Origin: Acanthaster planci
Lineage: Eukaryota; Echinodermata; Asteroidea; Valvatida; Acanthasteridae
Direction: 5' to 3'
NCBI RefSeq assembly: GCF_001949145.1
Contig: NW_019091371.1
Coordinates: 141,069-159,750, forward strand
Length of the DNA stretch: 18,682 nt
The first letter of the stretch is position 1. Each line of letters starts with the position of its first letter. A model generated the notes under the pieces. The model was not told the origin of the DNA and ran no database searches. It worked only from the letters and a program-made list of their open reading frames with translations. Positions 9,101 to 18,476 of this stretch are shown here, one piece after another. Made by a program: the position numbers and the translations under genes.

Positions 9101-12100
9101 AGGGGTTTGCCCATCTGTAAGGCAATGTGTAGCTGCCGACGGAACACCTCCAGCTGTAAAGGTCTGTCCGATGTGCAACGGTTTGAATAATCTAAGCCAA
9201 TCTCTCCCAGCGCAATAGCCTTGGGAGAAAAAACACAATCACAGAAAATGACGTACATTTATTTGTACCTAAAACGAGTAGCAAATGTTCACTATACCGG
9301 TACAGGTTATGCATTAGCAAACATTTCAGTGTAAAACTGGAAAGTTTTAGATTGTCGCAAGATATGATTTATTTTTAGACAACATACTATGACAGCATAT
9401 GCCTCTAGAACAGAACCATTATAAACGTATGCCGTGGCTGCAATTGCTAAACTGAAAGAAAGCAGAAGTTTGTGGTTTGACCTAAAATATCGGTACAGCT
9501 ACATGCATCTCTGTGTCCTTTCTCGCAAGAACAGAAAATTTCTCCGCCCCCACAAGTAAAGATGTCTGGTGCACCATTCTGTAATGTTTCCAAATTTGGG
9601 GGGGGGGTTGGCCAGAGAGACACCTTTTCCATTTCTTGAATTCTTTTTTTTGCCATTCTTGAATAATTTCGACAGCCAAAATTCCCACTGAAGTATGCCT
9701 GCTTGCACCATCATTTCGTGGCACCCCTCCAATATTTCAGTGCTCGTTCAACCCCCCCTTCCTCCTTTTGTTCATGTATGTGCAGGATTTGTTGCAGCAT
9801 TCATGTATGAAAATTTCTCACAAGTTGTACGAGAAATTTCTTTTCTGTTTCTTTCGAGTGACACTGTAATCTGTTACGTTTTCTGGGGAACCCTCCATAA
9901 CTGTGATAGTAAAATACACTAAACCCAACTTCATAGACTGTAATTTATGCAGAGAAAGATGAACACATCTAACATGAAGAAAATGCAACCCACCACAAGA
10001 GGGCTCACTTCTGAATAGTGAAAACTAACTGGAAAAAAATTCCAAAGTTAAATCACCTTAAAAACTACATGAACAGTGTCGAGGTTGCATGTTACATGGC
10101 AAAAGTCTACAAGATACTACTTGACACATGTCAGTTACGCCAAACAAAACCCCCCCAAAATTGTGTTTTTATTACATGCACTTTGAAAAACAGTTGGGGG
10201 AGGGTAGGGCGATTAAATTGTTTTTTGAAATGATGGGGGCTAAATTTTTCGCCAAAATATTACAGTGGGGAATGATTTCCGTTTTAATTTGTGCCCACTC
10301 ATTTGTAAAACTAACCAAACGAGTTAATGTTAATGCATGCTTCAGTAATGTATGCATCCACTCCTTGTCTAAATTTAGAAAGCACATGATTGTGGGTGTA
10401 ACAAAAAGCCCCTTCTTCAAGCCAAACATTTTTTAAATGGAAATAGAAATACAGGATAATTTACACAAAAATTAGGCATATGGTTGCACCATAATTTTTC
10501 CTATTCGTGTAAATTGTATCAAATTTTGGAATAAAAAACTTCCAGTGTGATTTCTAAGTTGGGTTGTTGGGTAACCTGAAACTTATGGAACCGGGAAATA
10601 GAAATATATTTTTTATAAATTTTACTAAAAAACCTTGAAATTGCATCTTTGGGTTTCAATTAACTTCATCTTAAATGTTTGTTTTGCAATCTTAACCCAT
10701 ATTTTGATGCTTTTTGGTTTTTATGCTAATGCATATTTGCATATTCATGAGCAGAACTATTACGTCATCCAAGACACTGAATCTCAATGTTGCACTGATT
10801 TGTGCACAGAAAATATCTAAGATTTTTTTAACCACTGCTTTGGCAGATTCCAGTCTCTTTTGCAATTTATTGCTGTGTAAGTATATTGCAATAATCCAGC
10901 AAAAATCCTTTTCACAGAAATGTTCCCAGAAGGCAAATTTGGGCTTAACAATGTGAACATGAAAACATGCAACCTGAACAATGTCTTCCTGGATTTTCAT
11001 CTAAGCAAAAGCGCCCTCACTTGTCCAGAAATGCTTGGTCAATTTTTAATGTTTGAAGAAGTGCACCAGTCAGTTCATGTAACTCAAAAAAGATACATGG
11101 AAGAAGAGTACAGAGATACACAAAAAGTGATTCTAAAAAAAATTCATTTCCTGGATTCTTTAACTTTTTTCTCAAGTTTGGCCTTTGATTCCATATACTG
11201 TTTTGAGAAAAGTGCGTTCAAACTCACCTTGGGGTGTCTCATGCATCTGATGATATTTTCCTCCACGATACCGTCATAGCTCTTGGCGTGATGAGGGTGG
11301 CAGCCAAACGCCAGCCAGATGTTCTTCTCCTTGACCAGATCCTCCCACAGAGCTCCCTGCTCAAACCCTTCCGGGGTGCAGAACACCGCAAGACAGCCGG
11401 CATAGTTCTGGGGGAAGTTGTTAACCTTAGAGAACTTCTCAAATGTGCCACTGAACTCTGTGCGCTGGTACAGGAAGTCAATGTGGCAATGCGTGTCCAC
11501 ATACGGGACTGAGCATATGGGATAGTCAACCACAGGACTGAGTTCCACTGTATCTCTGGGTATGTGGTAAGAAGGCTTCTCGCGACTTAGGGGGGATGCC
11601 CTGCTTGCCCAGGGGGTGAACCTGGTTGGTGTGATGGTCCCTGGGGTACGACTCAGTGACTGGGTAGACCAGCCAAGGGAACTTGAAATCCAAGATCTGT
11701 ATGAAGATTTGGAGGGTGTCCCTACCATGCTTGGGGATGCTGACTGTGGTGCTGAGGTACATGTTGGCACCTCTGATGTGGACACCAAGTTCTCTTGGCG
11801 TACTTGCTTGGGGTAGACGCATCCTGAGCCTGAAGGCAGACGAGAGCTCATACGCACACTTACTGGCTGATCCTTGTCGGCTTTGAGCTGTGCAAGCCGG
11901 AGGAATCGTGGTGGTATGTTGAACATAGACTGGACTTTCTGAGTTTTACTGGAAGCCGGGACGGCATCAGTATGCATAACAGTTGGAGACAGACACATGT
12001 CCTCTTTGCCTGGATATTCACCAGGGCTTCTCCAAAGAACTTTAGCTGGTGTTTTCTCGGAACACTCTTGCTTCTCTAGGAATGAAGACAAGCTGTCCAT

Positions 12101-14728
12101 AGTGCCCATAGCATCATGGCTGCCATCCAAAGATCCCTGGACTGATCTCAGTGGGTAAAAAGGTGGTGAGGCAGGTGTCAGGGGTTTGTTTCCATCCCTG
12201 AAGCCTGGCATCGGTCCTGACCAAGTGCACGCAGAAGATCTGGTAGGTTGAGGAGCAGGAGGGCGGATGCAGTACGGTGACACAGTTGCCACGTTCTTCT
12301 GTCCCACTGAAGTTGTCGGCTTGAAATCCACCTGCATCGGGAGAGAACCTGTCTGGAAGGGAGTGACTGGCACTAGGCCAGCGGTGCGCCACTTCTGCTG
12401 CACGCGCTTAGAGTAAGGGCTGCTGAAGACTTCTTCATCATTGCCCTTCATGATGCTGTCCACCAGTTGTTCCCAGGCTTCATCAGATGTTGATGTGCTA
12501 TCTGACACTTCACTGGGTTCCAGGTTCTGGTTGGTGCTGACTTCAAAGGAATTTTTCTGAGGTGGTTCGTCCTGATTTTCCAGCCAGCGAGCAATGTAAT
12601 CATTTTTGGTTTGGGTCTTCTCCGTAACAGAAGAACGAGCAACATCTTCAGAACTCTTCTCACTAGTCACTCCACTATTGTTGTTGTCACCTTTTACTTT
12701 ATCTGTAATCCTGGACACAGTCCTTGGAGTAAATTTGGGTGCAAAGTTTACAGTCCGTAAAGGTCCATCTGACTTTGAAGACCCGGAATCAACCTTGGCA
12801 TTGACTGAAATTGGCGGGTGAATCGCAGTGCAGCATTCCATCTCTGCCATCTTCCCATCTTTGTTCAGCATCTGACGGGGAGATGCTGTCTGTGGCTGTG
12901 TATCGGCTTCTTCCTGGTGCTGTGTCTTTTCATGGAGAAACTCTTGAAGTTGCCTTCTGTCCTGAGGGCATTCTGGATGAGAGTTATCCCAGCATTCATT
13001 TCGTGCTTTAGCTTCAGACTCCTTGTCAGCTGAAGGTATTGACTGCTCTTCCTCCGCAGATGTGCCACTTTCCACACCACCAAAGGCCTGATAAATGTGT
13101 TCCAGATGTACTTTGGTTGCTGACCACGGTGACCTTCTCTGCATTTGCCTAGTTTGGTCAGTGCACCTGCTGGTCTTAGCTGACTCCCCTGACTTGGGCC
13201 GTAACTTTGTTGCTGATCTTGATGAACACAGTGGCTTCAAGACAGACTCTAGCACACGTTTTGTGAGGTGATGTGCTGCAACAGATGGCTTGTCTCTGGG
13301 TGATGGGGACTGCACACCAGCTATTTTGCCCTCTGTTGCCTTCTCCTGGACGTCTTTGATACTGGCCCCTTTGGTATTTTGCATTGATTTCACGGAGCTT
13401 CTTCCTTCAGGTCGAGTAACTCGACATTGCTGAGGAATATAGTCAGGAGATGCACTGAGCTTCTTTCCTTCCTTTTGTTCACCTAACTGTGTTCCAGTAT
13501 TCCTTAAATTCTCCACATCTGTCATTCTTCGCTGGGAGTTGTGTCCCTTTGCTCTCTCCATCGATTTGCCTGAACTGCTGCCACTTGCTGACTTGTCACA
13601 GGAACTCAGATTTGGGTGTAGTTTTGAAGTCTTGTCCCCTGAAGTTTTTTGATCAACTTTGGCTACCTTTTCACCTTCACCAGACCTCTGGGATCGATCG
13701 TCGATACCTGTCTTGCGGACTTCATTAGTGCATAAATGTAGCTCATGTTCTGTGTTTCCAATGCCTGCTGACAATTCAACGTCATACTTGCCTGATGGGA
13801 CCCTTTTGGCTTCATCTTCTGGTACTTTGCCACTCTGTGACTTCTTACAGTCTTTGCAGTATTTTACTTTCACGTCTGTGTTGCCTTTGGTAGATTTCCA
13901 CTCAACTTTCTTGGACATTCTTCCCTCCTTGTTTTCATGTTGCTCCTTTTCAGGAAGACTTTCAGCTTGGCTCCTTAAACTAGCTGATTTGCGGTCTTCC
14001 TTCCACTGTTTGTCTTCATGTTGTACATCTTCTGGTTTCCTTGGACACCTTCCTGAATCTATCATCCTCTTCTTCCCCTTTTTGCCTTTTGTGTGTTTCC
14101 TTCCAGGGGACAGTTCACTGAAGGTCCGTTTAGAGGTGTGGCTCTCCTGTCCAGAGCTCCCGCAGTCAACTGACACTTTGCTGACATGTTTCTCCATCAT
14201 CTGTATCTTGTCAGAACCATCTCCAATGGAGCGTTTAAGTCTTTGATTATTCGTACCCTGGTTCTTGGGCAAGTTCTTCCTTTCCTCCAGCTGTGCAACA
14301 CCTGTATTTTCTGCATCTGGTGTACTGCCTGCTGCCAACAAACCATTACTGACTGACAGAGTGTTCATCTGGTTGCACCACTTGATGCCTGAAGGACTCA
14401 CTTCAATTTCTGACACTTTTGAAGGAAACTTCGGCCACCTTTCTAGACTAGGGGACTTTGCTGCTTGCAGCTCAGCCTCATCTGTGGATCTGGGATTTGT
14501 GCCCTGAGAGGAAAACGACCTTACAGGTCCCACCCTCTTGTGTCCCTTGTGCCCAAGGTTGTCTTCACTCTGCTTAGGTGCCACCTGTAGGCGGGCTTTG
14601 ATGGAAGTCTCTCCAACTGACTGATGTTGTGATGACACAAACTCCTGATGGCTGTACATGTTGGTGAACTGTTTGTCACACCACTCTGAGAAAGAGAGCT
14701 CTCTCTTGTCACCATGGCTGGATGCCAT
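5992..14728 (-). CDS. TATDN2: TATDN2-like TatD-family metal-dependent nuclease, complete four-exon gene
   Basis: Joined exons 14728-11228, 9219-8987, 8057-7907 and 6129-5992 give 1340 residues and a TAG stop. Intron phases are 0, 2 and 0, and every junction is GT/AG. Residues 1 to about 1075 are mostly low-complexity, with a basic cluster (KGKKGKKR) inside 210-221 that looks like a nuclear localisation signal. The TatD domain (about 1075-1340) has the metal ligands in order: DTHCHID (H1080, H1082), GEIGLDY (E1173), IHSRDA (H1210), HCFTG (H1235) and ETDAPYFLP (D1287), so the TIM-barrel active site looks intact. TatD enzymes are divalent-metal-dependent nucleases. Human TATDN2 has the same plan, a disordered N-terminus and C-terminal TatD domain, in about 760 residues, and has been linked to R-loop RNA cleavage. 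The longer N-terminus here is the main difference. Family assignment is firm; orthology to TATDN2 rather than another TATDN rests on the architecture and the RHPK-A and APYFLPKQ segments. Confidence 0.93.
6130..7906 (-). other. Intron 3 of the TATDN2-like gene
   Basis: The donor is CAG|GTATGAG (GT at 7906-7905). The acceptor is GTTATCTGCTGCAG (AG at 6131-6130) after a T-rich tract. The 1777-base intron is AT-rich. It contains a 12-bp inverted pair, CAGGCATGCAAC at 6622-6633 and GTTGCATGCCTG at 6748-6759, and a nearby imperfect repeat of TCTATGGCA-GAGTA. Two open frames of about 110 codons lie inside it (6556-6882 minus, 7536-7868 plus), but neither resembles a known family. Confidence 0.88.
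7907..8057 (-). CDS. TATDN2: TATDN2-like coding exon 3 (ETD active-site segment)
   Basis: The 151-base exon completes the split Arg codon 1245 and encodes residues 1246-1295, from [13 protein letters not shown] to APYFLPKQ. It holds [11 protein letters not shown], whose aspartate (D1287) is the conserved catalytic metal ligand of TatD enzymes. The acceptor is CTGCATGGCAG|G after a long pyrimidine tract (CCCTCTCTTTCC). The spacing from HCFTG in exon 2 to FPN here is 11 residues, the same as I recall for human TATDN2, which supports the junction. Confidence 0.94.
8058..8986 (-). other. Intron 2 of the TATDN2-like gene
   Basis: The donor is GCCAG|GTATTG (GT at 8986-8985) and the acceptor is GCATGGCAG (AG at 8059-8058). 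The 929-base intron contains a T8G11 tract at 8327-8345. No coding exon is seen inside. The donor sits in a small tandem repeat, GTATTGCAYT twice, so a second GTATTG lies ten bases downstream. Confidence 0.9.
8327..8345. repeat. T8G11 homopolymer tract
   Basis: Eight T's at 8327-8334 are followed by eleven G's at 8335-8345, and more G-rich sequence follows at 8357-8363. It is the longest of six T(n)G(n) tracts; the others are 2716-2728, 9595-9607, 15238-15250, 18426-18439 and, on the minus strand, 10150-10160. Such tracts can mark old transposon ends or tails, or G-quadruplex- and R-loop-prone sites. No coding meaning is seen. Confidence 0.8.
8987..9219 (-). CDS. TATDN2: TATDN2-like coding exon 2 (GEIGLDY, IHSRDA and HCFTG motifs)
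   Basis: The 233-base exon starts with codon 1168 in phase 0 after TTTTTTCTCCCAAG and ends after two bases of codon 1245 (phase 2). It encodes [11 protein letters not shown] (metal ligand E1173), LVIHSRDA (H1210) and KIHRHCFTG (H1235), three of the TatD signature blocks. Joining it to exon 1 gives [15 protein letters not shown] with no gap compared with human TATDN2. The open frame runs past the donor into the intron before stopping, so its tail after PQEA is not protein. Confidence 0.95.
9220..11227 (-). other. Intron 1 of the TATDN2-like gene
   Basis: The donor is CCCAAG|GTGAGT (11227-11222) and the acceptor is TTCTCCCAAG (AG at 9221-9220). The intron is 2008 bases. It holds G10 (9598-9607), C7 (9752-9758) and C7 (10150-10156) runs and several overlapping short open frames in different frames near 10.1-10.4 kb and 10.7-11.0 kb, none with recognisable motifs. 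No missing exon is expected, because the flanking protein segments join without a gap. Confidence 0.9.
11228..14728 (-). CDS. TATDN2: TATDN2-like coding exon 1 (long disordered N-terminus and start of TatD domain)
   Basis: This is a single 3501-base exon of 1167 codons, ending in phase 0 at CCCAAG|GTGAGT. I place the start at the ATG at 14726-14728 (context AAGATATGG, G at -3 and +4). The frame is closed by TGA at 14777-14779, and no other ATG lies between. Near the N-terminus is a tryptophan- and cysteine-containing segment, [18 protein letters not shown], that looks more ordered than the rest. Most of residues 40-1075 is rich in Ser, Lys, Glu, Gln and Pro. Possible ordered islands are [17 protein letters not shown] (535-551), [20 protein letters not shown] (659-678), and YIARWLENQ and [11 protein letters not shown] (711-760). 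The TatD domain begins at YVDTHCHID and includes AFGCHPHHA (near residue 1144). The long plus-strand open frames inside are antisense shadows. Confidence 0.94.
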
Positions 14729-15000
14729 ATCTTGCCCTGGTACATGTACCGTATTAGTCCACAAAAAGGACCACAATCAGTGAAGAACCTAAAGAAGTAA
14801 CAAAAGTAACTTGGGATAAAAGTGACAAAAAGGATCGCTTTCTCACTTTTTGCAACAGATATTAAATAATATTTCTCACTTTACGTGGATATTGTCGTAT
14901 GTCACAACGTATTAGGGGCTTAAACTTTCGTAAACCTTCGGTAAAAGGTTTTTGCACGTGAGCTGAGAGTGATTTTAAATGAAATTGTTTACCAGACACG
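14729..15000 (-). promoter_or_regulatory. 5' leader, with a possible splice acceptor, and upstream region of the TATDN2-like gene
   Basis: A plausible 3' splice site ends at 14737 on the minus strand: CCTTTTTGTGG, then ACTAATAC (a good branch-point match), then CATGTACCAG|GGCAAG, eight bases upstream of the ATG. If it is used, the start codon lies near the beginning of exon 2 of the transcript and the promoter is further right. Otherwise this is a contiguous 5' UTR. A CACGTG E-box lies at 14955-14960, next to a small inverted repeat, AAACCTT and AAGGTTT. The transcription start is not determined. Confidence 0.35.
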
Positions 15001-17141
15001 AGGACATGAGGCCACCGTGGAACTCCAACTACTTTCACCAAAAGAAAATGTAGATCATCTTTTAAGTTATTTTTAGGTACAGTAGTTGTTTATGATAACT
15101 GAGATAAATGCTGTGTTTTTACTAGCAGCCCAGCTGTGAAAATTTTATTTCCCAGTATTTAGTATGGTCAGTGTCGTCACAATATTAATCACTAAGTTTA
15201 TAACATCAAGCCACCAATAATTGTCTTTCAAACTGCATTTTGGGGGGGGGATGGCAAATGAATTTGATGCAACACTTGTTGCTCTTATGAAAAGAACTTA
15301 CTCCAATGACTAACAAATGCAATACTCTTCAATAAAGCAGCGTTACATTCTTTTGAATCATTTCAAACAGAGACACCACGCCCTTTATGCAGATTGATGT
15401 ACATGTACATGTACAGTATGTTAAGCCCCATCAACAGCACTTCACTGAGCTAATAAGCCCTGGGTCAGCCTTACAAATGTTAAGTTAGGACTGAAGCCGT
15501 AGTTTGAAGTAGGAAGTTATAAAGGGGGTGCTCAATAGCCAACATGGATCCATCAAAATAAATTGGAAGACTGAAAATTGAAAGAAAATTAAAACATCAA
15601 AAAAGGTCCTTTTTCCAAAAATTCCAATTTCCTTGGAGTCAGTGTACTAAAAGGTCACTGACATGGAGTTCCATATTGGCCACTAGGATTCTTGAGTTTT
15701 AGAAAACCGACACGTTTTTTAAATATTCCCCTGAAAAATTTCCCTCGGTAAGTTTCAGTTTGACCCAAATTGAATGCACTTGTCTTCAGTGAAAATTTGT
15801 TCAGTGCCAAGTACATGGTGGCCAGTCTAGTTACAGAACTCAGTCTTGCCTTTCGTCAAATTGTTAGCACTGATTCATTAACTTTTTGCAACTCATTGAG
15901 GTTTATTTCCCATTTATTTAATGATTTTTAGCATTCAATACTTTATGAGTATCATTACATTTTTCTAGCAAACTGGATATATCCAAATCTGGGGCCCATG
16001 GTGGTGCAAATAATAAACAGCACTTAAGGGTACAGACAAACACGAACAAACATGAAGTGTGTGCAAAATGTTCAGTCTGCGGCATTGTGGCAATGGTGTT
16101 ACTATAGACTCATTGAAACCACTGGTAATACACAAGTGACAGCAAGATTTATTTTAGGAACAGAAAGGAGGGGAATTATAGGGCAATGCCAACTTAAACA
16201 ATACCCAACACACTAGGTAAGGACCAACGTATGCATGCACAATGAATTAATGTATTAGATTACATGTACACTGAACTTGGCACCAACTGTGCAAGAAAGT
16301 TATATATACATGTAGGCCTACCTACAATGTAATACTGTTAAAATGAGAAAGGTCAGAGTTTTTTAATTAGGAAAGAATGAAGTTACAAAACAGACAAGTA
16401 GGAGTTCAAATGTGCCCTCTATTTTAAATCTCAAAAAGTTATCCTTACTTTGAGTTTGAGCCCAATTGAGGGCATCTCCAACATTTTTGTTAAACTCAAA
16501 TTTTAAAATTTCTTACAAGGTGTGCATCGCCTTGGGAAGTCTTTGTTATAGCCACAACTGAAGGATCAAGGAGCTACATGTACAGCTGTATTTCTTACGA
16601 GAAAGTGCTAGAAAATGTGAAATTTTCACCAATTCTGGCAGTCGAAGACATTTCTCCATGCTAAAAGCACCGCCACATTCCTAAGCAGAGTAGTACAATA
16701 CATGTACATTCTTTCCATTACTACCACTAGGCCTTAATTTAATAGGCAAGCAGGTTGTTTATTTGCAGCCTGTTTATTTCCTCCATGCATTGACAAACAC
16801 ACAGGCTAGTATTATCTGGGCACAATTTGGCTGGTTGAATGTTACACAGGAAGAGTTGTTCAAGATACATGTAAACACTGAATAGATAGGCCTTAGCCTG
16901 CAGGGCATGGGCAGTAGACACCAAACACTGAAACAGGCATAAAAAGAATAGGAAAGTGTTCCAATCCTGATATGAAACTGGTCTACAAAATCCTTAGTGT
17001 AAATTCTCTATGTAAATGGAACAACATTTTCAGTGTTAAATTTCACTTTTTAGGAAATGTTATCATTATCTGATGGCTAATAAACTACTGCAAGGGACAA
17101 GTGGTGTCCATGGATACATTTATATGTAACTCTTACCATAG
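15001..17141. other. Upstream non-coding DNA, no gene seen
   Basis: This is AT-rich sequence with only short open frames and no protein family match. It contains a T4G9 tract (15238-15250), the TGTACA triplet repeat (15398-15415), a GTAGGCCTAC palindrome (16312-16321) of a kind frequent in echinoderm and hemichordate DNA, and a small hairpin near 15638-15662 (GTCAGTG and CACTGAC). It may be intronic if the TATDN2-like gene has an upstream non-coding exon. Confidence 0.5.
15398..15415. repeat. TGTACA hexamer repeat, three units
   Basis: Three tandem TGTACA units make an 18-base, fully self-complementary tract. It belongs to the same word family as the palindrome at 88-112 and the many dispersed ACATGTA words, typical of marine invertebrate non-coding DNA. 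Confidence 0.85.
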
Positions 17142-17261
17142 ATAAGCCTTATCGCAAATACTGCACGGGTGATTTTGCACAAAAATGCTCCTTTTTTCTT
17201 CCTACAATGCCTTGCTACCATCGTGCAAAATCACCCATGCAATATTTGCAATAAGGCTTAT
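17142..17261 (-). repeat. 120-bp fold-back element (39-bp arms, 42-nt loop), MITE-like or hairpin RNA
   Basis: Left arm 17142-17180 and right arm 17223-17261 are inverted copies matching at 36 of 39 positions; the ends are ATAAGCCTTAT and ATAAGGCTTAT. All three differences are C in the left arm facing A in the right arm on the plus strand. On the minus strand these become G opposite U, so a minus-strand RNA would pair along all 39 positions with three G-U wobbles. Two of the three fit CpG-to-TpG decay. No clear target-site duplication is visible. It could be a small non-autonomous transposon or a source of double-stranded or small RNA. It encodes no protein. Confidence 0.85.
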
Positions 17262-17559
17262 GAGAACAATTGATAAATAAAATGGCAAAAGTTTTCTTTC
17301 ACTGGCAAACTACATGTATTTAGGAATTAATGACAGAAAATTGTTTCCAATTCAAAACGGTTTCCAAATTCAAGTTTGGTAAAATGGTAGGGTGTCAAAA
17401 TTCCAACTGCCAGGTTCATTTACACTGATCACATTTTCCTAGTCCTCCATGCTTTATGTGCTTTGATGTACCCAATAACCACGTAGGATAAAGACCTCAG
17501 GTAGGTACATGTAGGTGCCTAGTCACGGTACAAAATGCCTTGCCCTAGGACCTACACAT

Positions 17560-17990
17560 GCTACACACGTGCACGTTTTTGACGATTAAAGAAATTCATT
17601 ATTGGCGCTCGAAAGATGGACCCAAACTATTCAGTTATTTTTACAAAGTTCACAGTGATCCCCAGGGGTAGGGCCCAGTCAAAGCACAATGTAAAATTGA
17701 AGGCACTTACTTTTTATCGTCTATTTATGCCATGGATGAAAGAACAGACAAACCACATTCGACGTCCTGTCACTTCACCAACAGAGTATAGTAACATACG
17801 TCGTGTCGACGTACGGTCTTGTACCGGTACCGTTAGAGCAAAATTAGTATAGCGCCGCGCTTGTTAGCTAGTTAAGTTGAATTGAACACGAAAAACCTGA
17901 ATACTGCCCTCTTGCGATTTGTCATTTCTACCCTCCGTCGCTTTTGCTGCTCAATCTTTTCACAAATCCTCTTGTAAAGAAAACCCTTTA
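17560..17990. promoter_or_regulatory. CpG-rich patch, possible promoter or upstream non-coding exon
   Basis: By my count about 22 CpG dinucleotides fall between 17568 and 17940, including a cluster at 17760-17855 (ACGTCGTGTCGACGTACGG and GCGCCGCGC), while the flanking kilobases have very few. A GTAAGT donor on the minus strand lies at 17705-17710 (AAAAA|GTAAGTGCC). Together with the acceptor at 14737 it could make a 5' non-coding exon of the TATDN2-like gene. Alternatively it is the promoter of a plus-strand gene beyond the right edge. The 78-codon frame at 17616-17852 has a fair ATG context but no family match. Confidence 0.35.
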
Positions 17991-18289
17991 AGTTCATTGT
18001 GACTTTTCAATCTAAGCATGATTTTAGTGCAGCACCGTGCCGTTTAGGGTCTTTCCCCATTCGCATTCCGCTTGTTCTTTCTTTCATTTTTTTAGTTTAC
18101 ATACAGACTAACACCACCAGAGACGTTCTAGTGGTGCGCTTCCCTAAATTTTGTAAAATCAGAGCAGGTTTTTCCTTTAAATTCCCTCAAAATGTTACGT
18201 CATTTGTTTCCAGAGTTTTTGTTCTAAATTCAACCTTGTCCTGATGTTCAGAATTTCGGACAAAATATGTTACCATAACAGGATTGTAG
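17991..18289. other. Non-coding DNA, no feature seen
   Basis: This is a mixed AT-rich stretch between the CpG-rich patch and the terminal element. The 81-codon plus-strand frame here (17999-18244) has no recognisable domain or splice context. Confidence 0.5.
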
Positions 18290-18476
18290 CAGTAGCGTAT
18301 TCAGGTTTGTAGTCCCGGGTTTTTTTTAAAATCAACTTTCAACTTTTTTTTTCATCTTTGAAGGAATACTTTTTCCTTCGAAGGAAGGTGTCAGTACCGT
18401 TGTTAAAAGTGTTGGCGCTGAGTGATTTTTTTGGGGGGGAGGGGGGTAAAAAAAACCTTGGCTGGATACGCCACCG
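18290..18476. mobile_element. Decayed terminal-inverted-repeat element (MITE-like)
   Basis: CAGTAGCGTATTCAGG at 18290-18305 is matched in inverted orientation by GCTGGATACGCCACCG at 18461-18476 (12 of 16 positions). The shared GTAGCGTATYCAG/CTGGATACGCCAC word resembles short terminal repeats of small non-autonomous DNA transposons common in animal genomes. The interior is T-rich with a 14-base perfect palindrome, TTCCTTCGAAGGAA (18373-18386), and a T7G7AG6 tract (18426-18446). No transposase frame and no certain target-site duplication are visible. Confidence 0.45.

Noticed and set aside
10128-10436. Overlapping open frames on both strands in intron 1
   Set aside because: There is mutual overlap on both strands, no motifs, and no missing segment in the host protein to be supplied.
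11144-11227. Protein continuing past RHPK as [10 protein letters not shown]
   Set aside because: It reads through a clear GTGAGT donor, and the TatD domain continues in the exon at 8987-9219.
13659-14246. 195-codon plus-strand open frame
   Set aside because: It is antisense to the TATDN2-like first exon, with no family match and biased composition mirroring the Ser/Lys-rich coding strand.
14729-14776. 16-residue N-terminal extension of the TATDN2-like frame starting at 14776
   Set aside because: The codon is TTG and is directly preceded by TGA. The ATG at 14728 has a good context.
17616-17852. 78-codon plus-strand frame in the CpG-rich patch
   Set aside because: The ATG context is fair, but there is no family resemblance, no convincing donor and it is short.
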